A stretch of 64,000 nucleotides of DNA from CAVQGZ01 sp963714455 (GTDB taxonomy: Bacteria; Actinomycetota; Actinomycetes; Jiangellales; Jiangellaceae): positions 62,001 through 126,000 of the forward strand of contig CAVQON010000013.1 in assembly GCA_963714455.1 (NCBI GenBank), given 5' to 3'. The notes under the pieces are model-generated. The model did not search any database and had not been told where the DNA came from. It saw nothing but the letters and a program-made list of their open reading frames with translations. A program made the translations under genes and the position numbers. Of this stretch, positions 49,604 through 58,051 are shown piece after piece. Position 1 is the first letter of the stretch. Every line of letters starts with the position of its first letter.

Positions 49604-49863
49604 GGTACCGCCTTGACCTGACCCGTCGGGCTGCGAAGGCGTTGGATGCGATCGACAAGCCACGCCGGCGCCGCGTGATGGCAGTGATCGACGGCCTGGC
49701 TGCCGATCCTCGCCCACCTCAGTGCGTCAAGCTGTCCGGGAGCCGAAACGAGTGGCGTGTACGGGCTGGTGACTACCGGGTCTTGTACGAGGTCCACGAC
49801 GATCGTCTGCTGGTCCTGGTGATCGAGGTCGGGCACCGCTCGGAGATCTACCGCCGCCGATGA
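49600..49863 (+). CDS. relE: RelE/ParE-family toxin
   Basis: This 87-aa basic protein reads YRLDLTRRAAKALDAIDKPRRR, then VKLSGSRNEWRVRAGDYRVLYEVHDDRLLVLVIEVGHRSEIYRRR, the RelE fold with Arg residues on the sheet (WRVRAGDYRVLYEV) used for ribosome-dependent mRNA cleavage. It starts at GTG 49600 overlapping the antitoxin stop by 4 nt. Confidence 0.9.
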   Translation: MRYRLDLTRRAAKALDAIDKPRRRRVMAVIDGLAADPRPPQCVKLSGSRNEWRVRAGDYRVLYEVHDDRLLVLVIEVGHRSEIYRRR

Positions 49864-49911
49864 CGCCCCGGAGGGGCAGAAAGCGGCGAGGCAGGGCAGG
49901 CATGGCGATGC

Positions 49912-50082
49912 ATGACGACGTATGCCACCTCCGCTGCGGTCGCGGAGCGGATCCCCGGCGCCGGCCTGGTCACCGTCGACTCGGGTAGCCACGTCATGCT
50001 CGGCCAGACCGAGCGGATGCCTACCGATGTGCCATCGTCCTGGACGAGAAGAGCGCCCCGCCGCCGCTGGCCTCGCACGTAG
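49912..50082 (+). pseudogene. C-terminal fragment of an alpha/beta-hydrolase
   Basis: A 56-codon frame reads YATSAAVAERIPGAGLVTVD followed by SGSHVMLGQTERM. This matches the last strand and catalytic-histidine region of alpha/beta-hydrolases (the His of GSHVML follows a conserved Gly). The rest of the enzyme, including the nucleophile, is absent, and after QTERM the sequence is unrelated. Confidence 0.55.
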
Positions 50083-50423
50083 CATCGCGGCACGAGGGAC
50101 ACCGCCGCTGACTGACCAAGCGGCCCAGGACCTTCCTCGACGGCCCTACGTGCTGCCGCAGCGCGTCAGAAGAACCTCGCCAATCGCCGACATGGAGCGC
50201 CACTGCCAGACACTGCTGGGTAGCCCACTCTGGGCGGAATCGACGCAGGTAGCACCGTCGCGAGGATCGCTGGGTCGCGTGGTGTCGCCATTCGCCGATG
50301 GGGAGGTGGCTGAAGGTTGACCGCTTGACAGGAAGATGACGATCCGCTTCTGGTCGACGGCGACCAAGCTGCTCGCACTGCTCGATGCGTGGCCGACATG
50401 GGCAGCCCCCGGCGGCTCGGTAC
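50083..50423. other. Gene-free stretch
   Basis: No frame here looks coding on either strand. It separates the hydrolase fragment from the end of the ABC permease gene and probably consists of decayed sequence. Confidence 0.4.
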
Positions 50424-51458
50424 CTACGACAGGTCGCGCCGCCTGTACAGCACGAGGGCCAGCAGGTCGATCACGAGAATGATGACGAGCAGCGTCAGCA
50501 ACGCCCGAATCGGCGTGATCGTGACGGTGACGACCTCGTAGCCGAACTCATCTGGACCCAGCCCCTCGGTGACCCGTTCTCCGATCGGCCACTCCTGAGG
50601 CCCGCCCGACAGCACGATCCCGACGTTCGTCTGCACCAGCCACTGTGACCCCCACCGCCAGATCTGCGCGGCGGACTCCACGACGGCGAGATACCCCGCA
50701 GCCACGCCGAGCGCGAAGCCGGTGCTGCGGGCGATCATCGCCAGCCCGAACCCGGCAGCCGTTGCCAGCATCACCAGGGGCAGGAGACGGGCCTGGTAGC
50801 CGACCAGGGACGTCCAGCCCTCCGAACCGAAGCCGTCCCAGGTTCCGCGTACCGAGACGACCCCAGAGCCCAAGGCCGTGGCGAGCGCGATGGCTGTCAC
50901 AGCCAGTACCAGGGACAAGGTGAGCAAGACCGCGAGCCGGGTCATGAACACCCTCGTGCGACGGGGCTCCCAGACGAGCAGCATGCCCATCGACCGCGCT
51001 GTCCAGTCCGCTCCACCCGCGGTGGCGCCGATCAAGAAGGCGGCGAAAGCGGCCAGACCTCCCGCAGCCCCGACGAGCACGCGCAGCCCGTCAGCGGGGT
51101 TGAATGGGGTCGCGTCGAGAAGGTCCTCCGCATCCGGGGCCCAGTCGTCGAGGTCGCCGCAGTACTCGGCGGTCTCACCTTCCGGGGCCTCGGCCACGCA
51201 CCTAGCCCACTCTTGCTCGGCGTCGGCACGGAACTCCTCGGCCTGCGCCTGGGCCCGTGCCCAGTCCTCCGCTGTGGGCTGGCGTGTAGTGGCCAGGGCG
51301 AGAAGGCCGGCGGCGACGACACCGAGCAGCGCCAGTACCGCCAGCGCCCGGGTCGCGCGCCGAGCCAGCAGACGCTGGGTCTCCGAGGCCACCAGCCCGC
51401 GCCATGTGGGGGCGGCGGCACTCCGTACGGGTGGCGGAGAGATGTCGGAGGCGGTCAT
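50424..51458 (-). CDS. ABC-2 family exporter permease
   Basis: This 344-aa membrane protein has a cytoplasmic N-terminus with WRGLVASETQRLLARRATRA, a first helix (LAVLALLGVVAAGLLALA) and an extracellular loop with DDWAPDAEDLLD. Five further helices include LVGAAGGLAAFAAFLIGATAGGADWTARSMG, with the EWxxR-like coupling pattern of ABC2_membrane_2 permeases. It ends VLYRRRDLS. The start at 51458 overlaps the ATPase stop (ATGA). The substrate is unknown. Confidence 0.82.
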   Translation of the reverse strand: MTASDISPPPVRSAAAPTWRGLVASETQRLLARRATRALAVLALLGVVAAGLLALATTRQPTAEDWARAQAQAEEFRADAEQEWARCVAEAPEGETAEYCGDLDDWAPDAEDLLDATPFNPADGLRVLVGAAGGLAAFAAFLIGATAGGADWTARSMGMLLVWEPRRTRVFMTRLAVLLTLSLVLAVTAIALATALGSGVVSVRGTWDGFGSEGWTSLVGYQARLLPLVMLATAAGFGLAMIARSTGFALGVAAGYLAVVESAAQIWRWGSQWLVQTNVGIVLSGGPQEWPIGERVTEGLGPDEFGYEVVTVTITPIRALLTLLVIILVIDLLALVLYRRRDLS

Positions 51459-52378
51459 GGCGTCTCCTTGGTCAGCTCGAGGAAGGCCGACTCGAGCGAG
51501 CCGGCCGACGGAACGACCTCGCTGGCCCACTGCCCGGCGTGCGCGAGCAGGGCGTTGACGCGGGCCGGGTCGCCCGCGGCGCGCACCAGTAGGCCCTGGC
51601 CGGTGACGTCCACCTGGTACCCCTCGGCACGCAGTGCGACGGCGCCCGCCGCGGGATCGGGCACCACGACGCGTACGTCTCCGGTCGTGCGGACACCGGC
51701 CAGCACCTGCCCCACCGGCCCCGTCACCACGAGTCGACCGTGGTTGATGATCGACACCGAGGTGCAGACCTGCTGCACCTCGCCCAGCAGGTGGCTCGAC
51801 AGCAGAACGGTCGTGTGGCCGTCAGAGCCGAGTCGGCCGATGAGGTCGCGCACCTCGACCATGCCGGCCGGGTCGAGGCCGTTGGTGGGCTCGTCGAGGA
51901 TCAGCAGCCGTGGCCGCTTCAGCAGCGCCGCGGCGATTGCCAGACGCTGCCGCATGCCGAGTGAGTAGCCCTTGACCAGGTCGTCGGCCCGCTCGGTGAG
52001 CCCGACGATCGCCAAGCACTCCTCGACCCTGTCCTGACTCACCCCGCTGATCGGGGCCAGCACAGCCAGGTTGCGTCGCCCGGTGAAGGTGGGGAACAGC
52101 TGCGGCGACTCCACGATGGCCCCGATCTGGGCCACCACGTCATGAAGTCGGGACGGGACGTCGGCGTCGAGCAGACGCATCGATCCCGCGTCCGCGGCCA
52201 CGAGCCCGAGCAGCATCCGGATCGTCGTGGTCTTGCCGGAGGCGTTCGGCCCGAGGAAGCCGTGCACGCCGCCTTCCTGGACGGTGAGGTCAAGCCCATC
52301 CACGGCCCGCGTCGGCGGCTTGCGACGTCGACGGTAGGTCTTGGACAGCCCCTCGACCTCGATAACAGCGGTGGTCAT
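51455..52378 (-). CDS. ABC exporter ATP-binding protein
   Basis: This 307-aa ATPase has Walker A GPNASGKTTT, where Ala replaces the usual Gly; the Q-loop region AQIGAIVESPQLFPTFTG; the signature YSLGMRQRLAIAAALL; Walker B LLILDEPTNGLDP; and H-loop LSSHLLGEV. These match the bacitracin/lantibiotic self-protection type (BcrA/LolD-like DrrA group). It is operonic with the permease at 50424-51458. No regulator gene is adjacent. Confidence 0.88.
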   Translation of the reverse strand: MTTAVIEVEGLSKTYRRRRKPPTRAVDGLDLTVQEGGVHGFLGPNASGKTTTIRMLLGLVAADAGSMRLLDADVPSRLHDVVAQIGAIVESPQLFPTFTGRRNLAVLAPISGVSQDRVEECLAIVGLTERADDLVKGYSLGMRQRLAIAAALLKRPRLLILDEPTNGLDPAGMVEVRDLIGRLGSDGHTTVLLSSHLLGEVQQVCTSVSIINHGRLVVTGPVGQVLAGVRTTGDVRVVVPDPAAGAVALRAEGYQVDVTGQGLLVRAAGDPARVNALLAHAGQWASEVVPSAGSLESAFLELTKETP

Positions 52379-52605
52379 GGACGGAGCGTAAGACCCGACA
52401 TCCGCTCGCCTGTCGATCCGCGCGAGGTGTCCACACGCACCTGGCGCGAGCTACTACTTCCCCGAGCGAGATGGCACCCAGCTCGACCCGCAACGCGACG
52501 CCTTCCCACCACAACCGCGTCCCGCCGCCATTCAGCGCGGGTCACTATCCAGCATCCCCTCGGGCCCAGAGGCTGCGTCTATCTGGGCTGTTTCGACCCA
52601 GGCGT

Positions 52606-53520
52606 TCAGACGCCGGCGACGTAGGCGGTGAGGAAGTGGACGCCGTGGCGATCGAGGTTGCCGCGGGCGCGGTCGTAGTGCTCGGTGGTGCGGGGGTCGG
52701 CGTGGCGGGCCAGGATCTGCGCGTCGCGCAGCGGGACGCGGCGTCCAACGCGTTGGTGATCGCCGCGTGGCGCAGGGAGTGGGGGCTGATGTGGCGCGGG
52801 ATCTTCGCAGTCGTCGCGATCCGAGTGACCATGCGGTAGGCGTCGCGCCGGTCGATCGGCTTGCCGGACACCGGGCGCAGCACCAGCGGCCCGGAGGTGC
52901 GCTGGCCCCGGCAGGCCTCCTGCACCCGCAGCACCGGCACCGTGGGTGGCATGGTGGCTGGCTTGTTGCCCTTGCCGACCAGGTGCAGCACCCGGTGCCC
53001 GCGCAGGGTGTCGGCGTAGTGCTCGATACGTACGGCGGCGGCCTCGGATGCCCGCAGCGCGTTGATGCCGAGCAGGAAGGCCAGGGCGCCGTGGTGCACG
53101 CTGATGGTCTGGGCCACTTGCAGGAAGCGGATCAGCTCCGAGCCGGTCCAGTCCCTGGGTGCGGGACTCGTCACGCTGCACCTTCGGCAGCCGCGCATAC
53201 ACCGCGGGGTCGGCGGTGATCAGCCCGTCGACGTGGGCGAAGCGGAAGAAGCCCCGCACGCCGTGCATCATCGTGACCACGGAGGAGTCCGTCAGCCCCC
53301 GCGCCCCGAGACTGCGGATGTAGAGCTCGACGTGGGCCCGCTGGATCCCGACCAGCGGGTCCAACCCATGGCTCTCGCACCAGCCGAACCACTCCCGCAG
53401 CTGGAAGGCGTACAAGGCGTGAGTCCGCCCGGAGTAGCGCGCCAAGAAAGACACCGCCGCCAACTGGGCGGTCGACATCCGCGACGGCCGAAACGGCAGC
53501 AAGGTCGTTGACGCGGACAT
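52606..53520 (-). pseudogene. Tyrosine recombinase/integrase, copy 1, two frameshifts
   Basis: The frame from ATG 53520 encodes the SAM-like core-binding domain (STAQLAAVSFLARYSGRTH, YAFQLREWFGWCESHGLDP). One extra base near 53140 moves the catalytic domain to another frame (ELIRFLQVAQTISVHHGALA, NALRASEAAAVRIEHY with the first Arg, HISPHSLRHAAITNAL with HxxR). A missing base near 52742 returns it for ARHADPRTTEHYDRARG, where the catalytic Tyr is kept. The net length is near 304 codons. The insertion was recognised by comparison with copy 2, which lacks it. Confidence 0.85.
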
Positions 53521-53650
53521 GGCGTCACCTCATACGGCGACCTGACAACGGCCCAGACCTCGCCCACCGCCGACACGGCCAGGCACCCGGACCAGCCGAC
53601 GATAGCCCCGATCCGCAGCCCGTGAGCTGCGTCCGCGGGTGCCGGTATGA
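52609..53650. repeat. Direct repeat, left copy (integrase 1 plus upstream region)
   Basis: This 1.04-kb segment recurs in the same orientation at 55592-56633. The similarity runs from the last codons of the integrase through its start and about 130 bp beyond (shared GACAACGGCCCAGACCTCGC). By eye the copies are roughly 90% identical with scattered indels. Confidence 0.85.
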
Positions 53651-53937
53651 CGCGGGGCCCGGCTTGGTCGCTCCGGTAGCGCGGCAACGTCCCGACATGC
53701 CGATGATCGAGCAGTGGCAGGTGCATCCTCCCGAGCCGGCGCCGGACGCAGCACGTCGTTTTGGCCAGTCGATGCCACTTGTGAACAGGCTCCAGGGCCG
53801 GACTCGTGGTCATGGACTTGCGCTGGCTCAATACCGCTGTGGTGCTTCGAGACGTGCGGTGTCCTTCGGCCCGCTCGAAACACAGACCCGCGCCACGCCG
53901 ACGACCCGGCCATCCCTCCCGCCGCAACTGGCCCGGA
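53521..53937. other. Region upstream of integrase 1 without a gene
   Basis: The first 130 bp are the non-coding part of the direct repeat. The remainder has no convincing frame and leads into an M1-peptidase fragment. Confidence 0.4.
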
Positions 53938-54192
53938 GAAGCCTCTTGCCGACTCCGTGTACGTCCGCGGCGCCAGGGCCCTGCATCTGCTGCGTGAACA
54001 GTTGGGTCATGACGCCTTCTTCGCCTTCGTCCAGGTATCGATGGAAGACAACGCGCACAGCAACGTCACCACGCAGCTGTTCATGGACACCGCATAGGCC
54101 TACGCCGTCGACGATCTCCAGGCGATCTTCGACACCTGGCTCTTCGAGCCGACACCGCCCTCGTTGGACCCTGAACGCTTGCTTCCCACGTA
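53938..54192 (+). pseudogene. C-terminal fragment of an M1-family aminopeptidase
   Basis: The plus-strand frame reads PLADSVYVRGARALHLLREQ, then LGHDAFFAFVQVSMEDNAHS and NVTTQLFMDTA. A TAG stop at 54095-54097 follows, after which the same frame continues AYAVDDLQAIFDTWLFEPTP. This is the helical C-terminal domain of M1 metallopeptidases. The catalytic zinc domain is missing and one in-frame stop interrupts what is left. Confidence 0.65.
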
Positions 54193-54319
54193 GAGCGGCC
54201 CGAGCGCCCGGATCTGGCCGCGATGAGCACGGCACTCCGTCTTGCGCTCATGGCCGCCCTGAGGGCGACCGTCCCGCAACCTGCCCTGCAAGTGCATCCC
54301 GATAAACATCCCCGAGTGC

Positions 54320-54325
54320 TACCGT
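54320..54325 (+). promoter_or_regulatory. -10 element TACCGT of mazEF
   Basis: TACCGT is followed by 6 nt and the ATG at 54332. It overlaps the short palindrome ACCG-TTT-CGGT, a plausible autorepressor site. Confidence 0.45.
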
Positions 54326-54331
54326 TTCGGT

Positions 54332-54568
54332 ATGACCACGCAGATCGCTATCCGCCTTCCCGACGACCTTGTCGAGTTCCTCGATGACCTCGTCAAGAAC
54401 GGCGGTGCCGCCAGCCGGGCAGCCGCAGTCGCCCGGGCCCTGGAACGCGAGCGCCGCCGCCAGACGGCCGAGCGCGACGCTGCGATCCTGGCCCGCTCCG
54501 GTGCCGATGCGGACATGGACCGCCTCGCCCGCCACGCCGCGCACACACCGATAGACGATCTCGACTGA
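54332..54568 (+). CDS. MazE-like ribbon-helix-helix antitoxin
   Basis: This 78-aa protein starts MTTQIAIRLPDDLVEFLDDL, a ribbon-helix-helix arm, then VKNGGAASRAAAVARALERERRRQTAERD and an acidic end (GADADMDRLARHAAHTPIDDLD). This layout is that of actinobacterial MazE antitoxins. Its TGA overlaps the ATG of a MazF toxin (TGATG). It lies between the two broken integrase copies. Confidence 0.88.
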   Translation: MTTQIAIRLPDDLVEFLDDLVKNGGAASRAAAVARALERERRRQTAERDAAILARSGADADMDRLARHAAHTPIDDLD

Positions 54569-54867
54569 TGCGCCCCATCCACATCGCCCACCTCGACAAG
54601 TCCCGTCCGGTCCTGGTCCTCACCCGCCAGACCGTCCGCCCACACCTGAGCCGCGTGACTGTCGCGCCGATCACGACCACCGTTCGCGGCCTGTCCACCG
54701 AGGTGCCCGTCGGTCCCGGCAACGGGCTCGACCACGACAGCGTCGTCAGCTGCGACAACATCGTCACGGTTCCCGTCGATGCGCTCGGCCGCCAACTCGG
54801 CTACCTACTGACCGACCAGGAACCCGCGCTCAGCGACGCGATCCGCACCGCGTTCGATCTGTGGTGA
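54568..54867 (+). CDS. mazF: MazF/PemK-family mRNA interferase toxin
   Basis: This 99-aa protein reads MRPIHIAHLDKSRPVLVLTRQ, then LSRVTVAPITTTVRGLSTEVPVG, LDHDSVVSCDNIVTVPVDAL and LTDQEPALSDAIRTAFDL. These correspond to the MazF fold, with the conserved RPVLVL strand and the S-C-D-N segment at the RNA-binding face. It is an endoribonuclease expected to cleave short sequences in mRNA or tRNA unless bound by MazE. Confidence 0.9.
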   Translation: MRPIHIAHLDKSRPVLVLTRQTVRPHLSRVTVAPITTTVRGLSTEVPVGPGNGLDHDSVVSCDNIVTVPVDALGRQLGYLLTDQEPALSDAIRTAFDLW

Positions 54868-54966
54868 GGCATCACCACGAAGCAGACACCAACGCTCACA
54901 TCTGCCGCATGTAGTGCGTTTCTGATCGTGCCGCGAGTAGCCCAACAGGCGGCGGAGTGGGGCAGG

Positions 54967-55212
54967 TTAGGCGGATCGTTCGTGGTCGAGTCGCTCCAGG
55001 ATCCAGGCACGGACGAGCGTCGAGGCGGGCAAGTGCTTGGCGGCGGCAACTCTTTGGACCTCTGCCTCTTCGTCGGCGCTGAGTCGGACGGAGTACACCT
55101 TCTGGCGGTTCGGTCGGCGGCCGGTCGTGCCGGCCGGGTAGGCCGCGTCCTTGGTCTGTTCGGATTCGCGGCGGAGCTGCTCGGCACGTGCTGGGTCAAT
55201 CGTCTTGGCCAT
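54967..55212 (-). CDS. RHH/CopG-like antitoxin
   Basis: This 81-aa protein begins MAKTIDPARAEQLRRESEQT and contains KVYSVRLSADEEAEVQRVAAAKHLPASTLVRAWILERLDHERSA, a ribbon-helix-helix-type fold at the C-terminus, as in CopG/BrnA-like antitoxins. AAGGAG sits just before ATG 55212; an in-frame ATG at 55230 is possible. It overlaps the upstream toxin-like gene by 17 nt, so the two form a module in which the toxin comes first, the order of brnTA. Confidence 0.75.
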   Translation of the reverse strand: MAKTIDPARAEQLRRESEQTKDAAYPAGTTGRRPNRQKVYSVRLSADEEAEVQRVAAAKHLPASTLVRAWILERLDHERSA

Positions 55213-55519
55213 CGTCGTCTCCTTGCTCATACAGTCTGATGTCCGCTCCGGTTGAGGGCCAGGCGTTGATGCCGTGCAGGTCGCCGTCGAGGTCGCGGTA
55301 GGCGATCACGACCAGCACCCGACCGGCGGATCGGGAGTGGCCGATGAACCGTGACGCTCCCATCCGAGACTTGGGGTCGGGTTCGAACGCGAGGAGGTCC
55401 TCGTCGTCCATCACCTCCTGAGCCCATGTCGGTTCGATGCCGACGCCGTCGGGGTACCGGTCGCCGCGGGAGCGGATGTAGGCGGTGGCGTCGTTGCTCC
55501 ACTGCATCGATTCGCCCAC
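55196..55519 (-). CDS. Putative toxin partner (BrnT/DUF4258-like)
   Basis: This 107-aa protein contains WSNDATAYIRSRGDRYPDGV, EPTWAQEVMDDEDLLAFEPDPKSRMGASRFIG and a strand pair VLVVIAYRDLDGDLHGINAWPSTGADIRLYEQ. The order (helix, EVMDDEDLLAFEPDP, then hydrophobic strands and a terminal Arg) resembles RelE-fold BrnT and DUF4258 toxins, but the canonical KHG motif of BrnT is absent, so the family is uncertain. It precedes and overlaps the RHH antitoxin. Confidence 0.6.
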   Translation of the reverse strand: MGESMQWSNDATAYIRSRGDRYPDGVGIEPTWAQEVMDDEDLLAFEPDPKSRMGASRFIGHSRSAGRVLVVIAYRDLDGDLHGINAWPSTGADIRLYEQGDDDGQDD

Positions 55520-55588
55520 ACTCGCAGCCTACTCCGCGTCGGACGATGTAGTACGCGATCCTGGACATGACGTCCTGGCCGTCCTCGC

Positions 55589-56500
55589 TCACACGCCGGC
55601 GACGTAGGCGGTGAGGAAGTGGACGCCGTGGCGATCGAGGTTTGCCGCGGGCGCGGTCGTCGTGCTCGGTGGTGCGGGGGTCGGCGTGGCGGGTCAGGAT
55701 CTGGGCGTCGCGCAGGGGGACGCCGGCGTCAAGGGCGTTGGTGATCGCGGCATGGCGCAGGGAGTGCGGGCTGATGTGGCGCGGGATCCTGGCGGTGGTC
55801 GCGATCCGAATGACCATGCGGTAGGCGTCGCGACGGGTGATCGGCTTCCCGGACACCGGGCGCAGCACCAGCGGCGGAGGTGCGCTGGCCGCGGCAAGCC
55901 TCCAGGATCCGCAACACGGGCACCGTGATCGGCATGGTGGCCGGCTTGTTGCCCTTGCCGACCAGGTGCAGCACCCGGTGCCCGCGCAGGGTGTCGGCAT
56001 AGTGCTCGATATGCACGGCCGCGGCCTCCGACGCGCGCAGGGCGTTGATCCCCAGCAGGTAGGCCAAGGCGCCGTGGTGCACGCTGATGGTTTGGACGAC
56101 CTGCAGGAAGCGGATCAGCTCGAGTCGGTCCAGTCCCTGGGTGCGGGACTCGTCGCGCTGCACCTTCGGCAGCCGCGCATACACGGCTGGTCAGCGGTGG
56201 TCATCCCATCGACGTGCGCGAAGCGGAAGAACCCGCGGACCCCGTGCATCATCGTGACGACGGAGGAGTCCTCAGCCCCCGCGCGCCCAAACTGCGGATA
56301 TCCAGCTCGAGGTGGGCCCGTTGGATCCCGACCAGCGGGTCCAGCCCATGGCTCTCGCACCAGCCGAACCACTCCCTCAACTGGAAGGCGTACAAGGCGT
56401 GGGTCCGCCCGGAGTACCTGGCCAAGAACGACACCGCCGCCAACTGGGCGGTCGACATCCGCGACGGCCGGAACGGCAGCAGGGTCGTTGAAGCGGACAT
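55589..56500 (-). pseudogene. Tyrosine recombinase/integrase, copy 2, multiply frameshifted, catalytic Tyr lost
   Basis: The start is nearly identical to copy 1 (MSASTTLLPFRPSRMSTAQL). Comparison with copy 1 shows lost bases near 56271 and 56183, a 2-nt loss near 55872 and an extra base near 55641. The segment GLDRLELIRFLQVVQTISVHH is intact here where copy 1 is broken. In the motif TTEHxDRAR the nucleophile Tyr of copy 1 (TAC) is Asp here (GAC), so even a corrected protein would be inactive. Confidence 0.85.
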
Positions 56501-56633
56501 GGCGTCACCTCACACGGCGACCTGACAACGGCCCAGACCTCGCCCGCCGCCGACACGGCCAGGCACCCGGACCCGCCGACGCTAGCCCCGATCCACATCC
56601 CGTGAACTGCGTCCGCAGGCGGCGATAGGACGC
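55592..56633. repeat. Direct repeat, right copy (integrase 2 plus upstream region)
   Basis: This is the second copy of the 1.04-kb segment at 52609-53650, in the same orientation. The two copies bracket 1.94 kb that carries a peptidase fragment, mazEF and a second toxin-antitoxin-like pair. Confidence 0.85.
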
Positions 56634-56788
56634 ACCCGTTCGTGCAACCGGCCTGGAGTTGGAACGTGGAGAACCGCACCCTCAGGCGGATGGTGCAGGT
56701 GATCGGCGGACGCCGCGCAGATGGGCCTTCGGCCCTGCCGGAGAGGTAGGTAGCAGCGCAGCATCAGTATCGGAGGGGGCTGGTGGTC

Positions 56789-57583
56789 ATGGCCGGGATC
56801 TCGGTGCGCGGCTTGGATGCCTTGGGTCAGGTGTTGACGGGCGAGGCGCAGCATCTGGCGGAGGTGATGCGCACGATCGAGGACGTGAGTCCTCGGGCGG
56901 TCGGGGTCTGGGATGTCGGCGAGACCATGGCCCATGTCGGGGCTGGGCCCGGCCACGCGCTCGCCGTGATCCGTGGTGAGGTCGCCCCGGTCTCGATGGA
57001 CGACGTCGGGGAGCACAACGCCGCCCAGCTGGCTGGCGACCCGCAGCGGGACCCGCAGGTGCTCGCTGGGCGCCTGGAGGCCGGGACACGGGATCTCGTC
57101 GCCTACGCCCGCGAGGTCGATGGTGATCCGCTGGTGACCCCGTTCACCGGCGTGGAGGTTCCCCTGTCGGCGGTGCTGGGTCTGATGCTGGCTGAGCTAC
57201 TGGTGCACGGCTTCGACATCACCCGGGCCACTGCTCGGCCGTGGGTCATCGACCCGGACTCCGCGGCGCTGGCCGTCACGACTCAGCGCGCGTTCATGCC
57301 CTTCTCGCTGCGGCCCGAGGCCGCCGAGCTGGTGCTGGCTGTGGATCTACGGATCCGCCGTACCGACCCGGTCATCGTGGTCGTCGGTGCGGGCACGGTC
57401 AGGATCGAGCCGGCCGACACCCAAGCAGTGGACTTCCACTACTCGGCCGACGCCTGGGCGCACCTGCTGGTCGGCTTCCACCGCATCCCGGTTTGGCAAC
57501 CCTTCCTGCGCGGTCAGCTCGCCGTCTGGGGCCGCCGGGTCTGGCGCGTCAACGACTTCGCCAACGCCTTCAGGTCCTTCTGA
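56789..57583 (+). CDS. Maleylpyruvate-isomerase-family (mycothiol-dependent DinB-like) protein
   Basis: This 264-aa cytoplasmic protein has a DinB-like helical domain (VWDVGETMAHVGAGPGHALAVIRGE, then LGLMLAELLVHGFDITRATARPW) with the His residues placed for metal binding. An SCP2-like C-terminal domain follows (LRIRRTDPVIVVVGAGTVRIEP, DFHYSADAWAHLLVGFHRIPVW). This is the common actinobacterial maleylpyruvate-isomerase-N-terminal family, linked to mycothiol-dependent reactions. ATG 56789 follows GGAGGGGG; a GTG at 56783 is possible. Confidence 0.82.
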   Translation: MAGISVRGLDALGQVLTGEAQHLAEVMRTIEDVSPRAVGVWDVGETMAHVGAGPGHALAVIRGEVAPVSMDDVGEHNAAQLAGDPQRDPQVLAGRLEAGTRDLVAYAREVDGDPLVTPFTGVEVPLSAVLGLMLAELLVHGFDITRATARPWVIDPDSAALAVTTQRAFMPFSLRPEAAELVLAVDLRIRRTDPVIVVVGAGTVRIEPADTQAVDFHYSADAWAHLLVGFHRIPVWQPFLRGQLAVWGRRVWRVNDFANAFRSF

Positions 57584-57786
57584 CCACCCAGGCTGCAACG
57601 CACTCATTGCGACTCGCGGTGCGTCCACAGGCGGAGTGACACGGCCGCAAGCGGTAGCTCGGTGTCGCCGGTGGTGGGGCCGTTCGCACTCGTACTGTCG
57701 CAGCGAGCCGTGTCTGCGGATCACGTCACGGCGAACCAGGTGCGCAGCATCCGAGCGAACAGGACCCCCTGGGAGGGCGGAGGGCG

Positions 57787-58032
57787 TCAGCGGATCCCGG
57801 CTTGCCGGCGTGCTGCTATGACGTCGGCTTGACGGTCCGGGGGCAGCAGGTCGACTCGTAGCCCCGGTGCGAGTGGTCCGTATCGTTGGAGGTCGTCGAG
57901 GGCTTGCTGGTGGTCGGTGGTCGCGCGCCGGTCGAGCCAGCCCCCGACGAGGGCCCAGCTGGCGATGGTGGCCAGCAGTCCTGCCACGATGATTGCGGCG
58001 GCGACGACGTTGAGGGCGGTGCTGCCGGTCAT
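57787..58032 (-). CDS. Small membrane protein of unknown function
   Basis: This 81-aa protein has a single membrane helix (residues 6-31, ALNVVAAAIIVAGLLATIASWALVGGW) followed by a polar tail (DRRATTDHQQALDDLQRYGPLAPGLRVDLLPPDRQADVI). The ATG at 58032 is the first after the ScyD-like gene, in the same direction and 19 nt downstream. It is probably co-transcribed with that secreted protein. Confidence 0.55.
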   Translation of the reverse strand: MTGSTALNVVAAAIIVAGLLATIASWALVGGWLDRRATTDHQQALDDLQRYGPLAPGLRVDLLPPDRQADVIAARRQAGIR

Positions 58033-58051
58033 GGCGCTGCGTGGCGCGCCG

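Noticed and set aside
52379..52605. Attachment site next to integrase 1
   Set aside because: I looked for a short direct repeat shared with the far side of integrase 2 and saw none beyond the integrase duplication itself.
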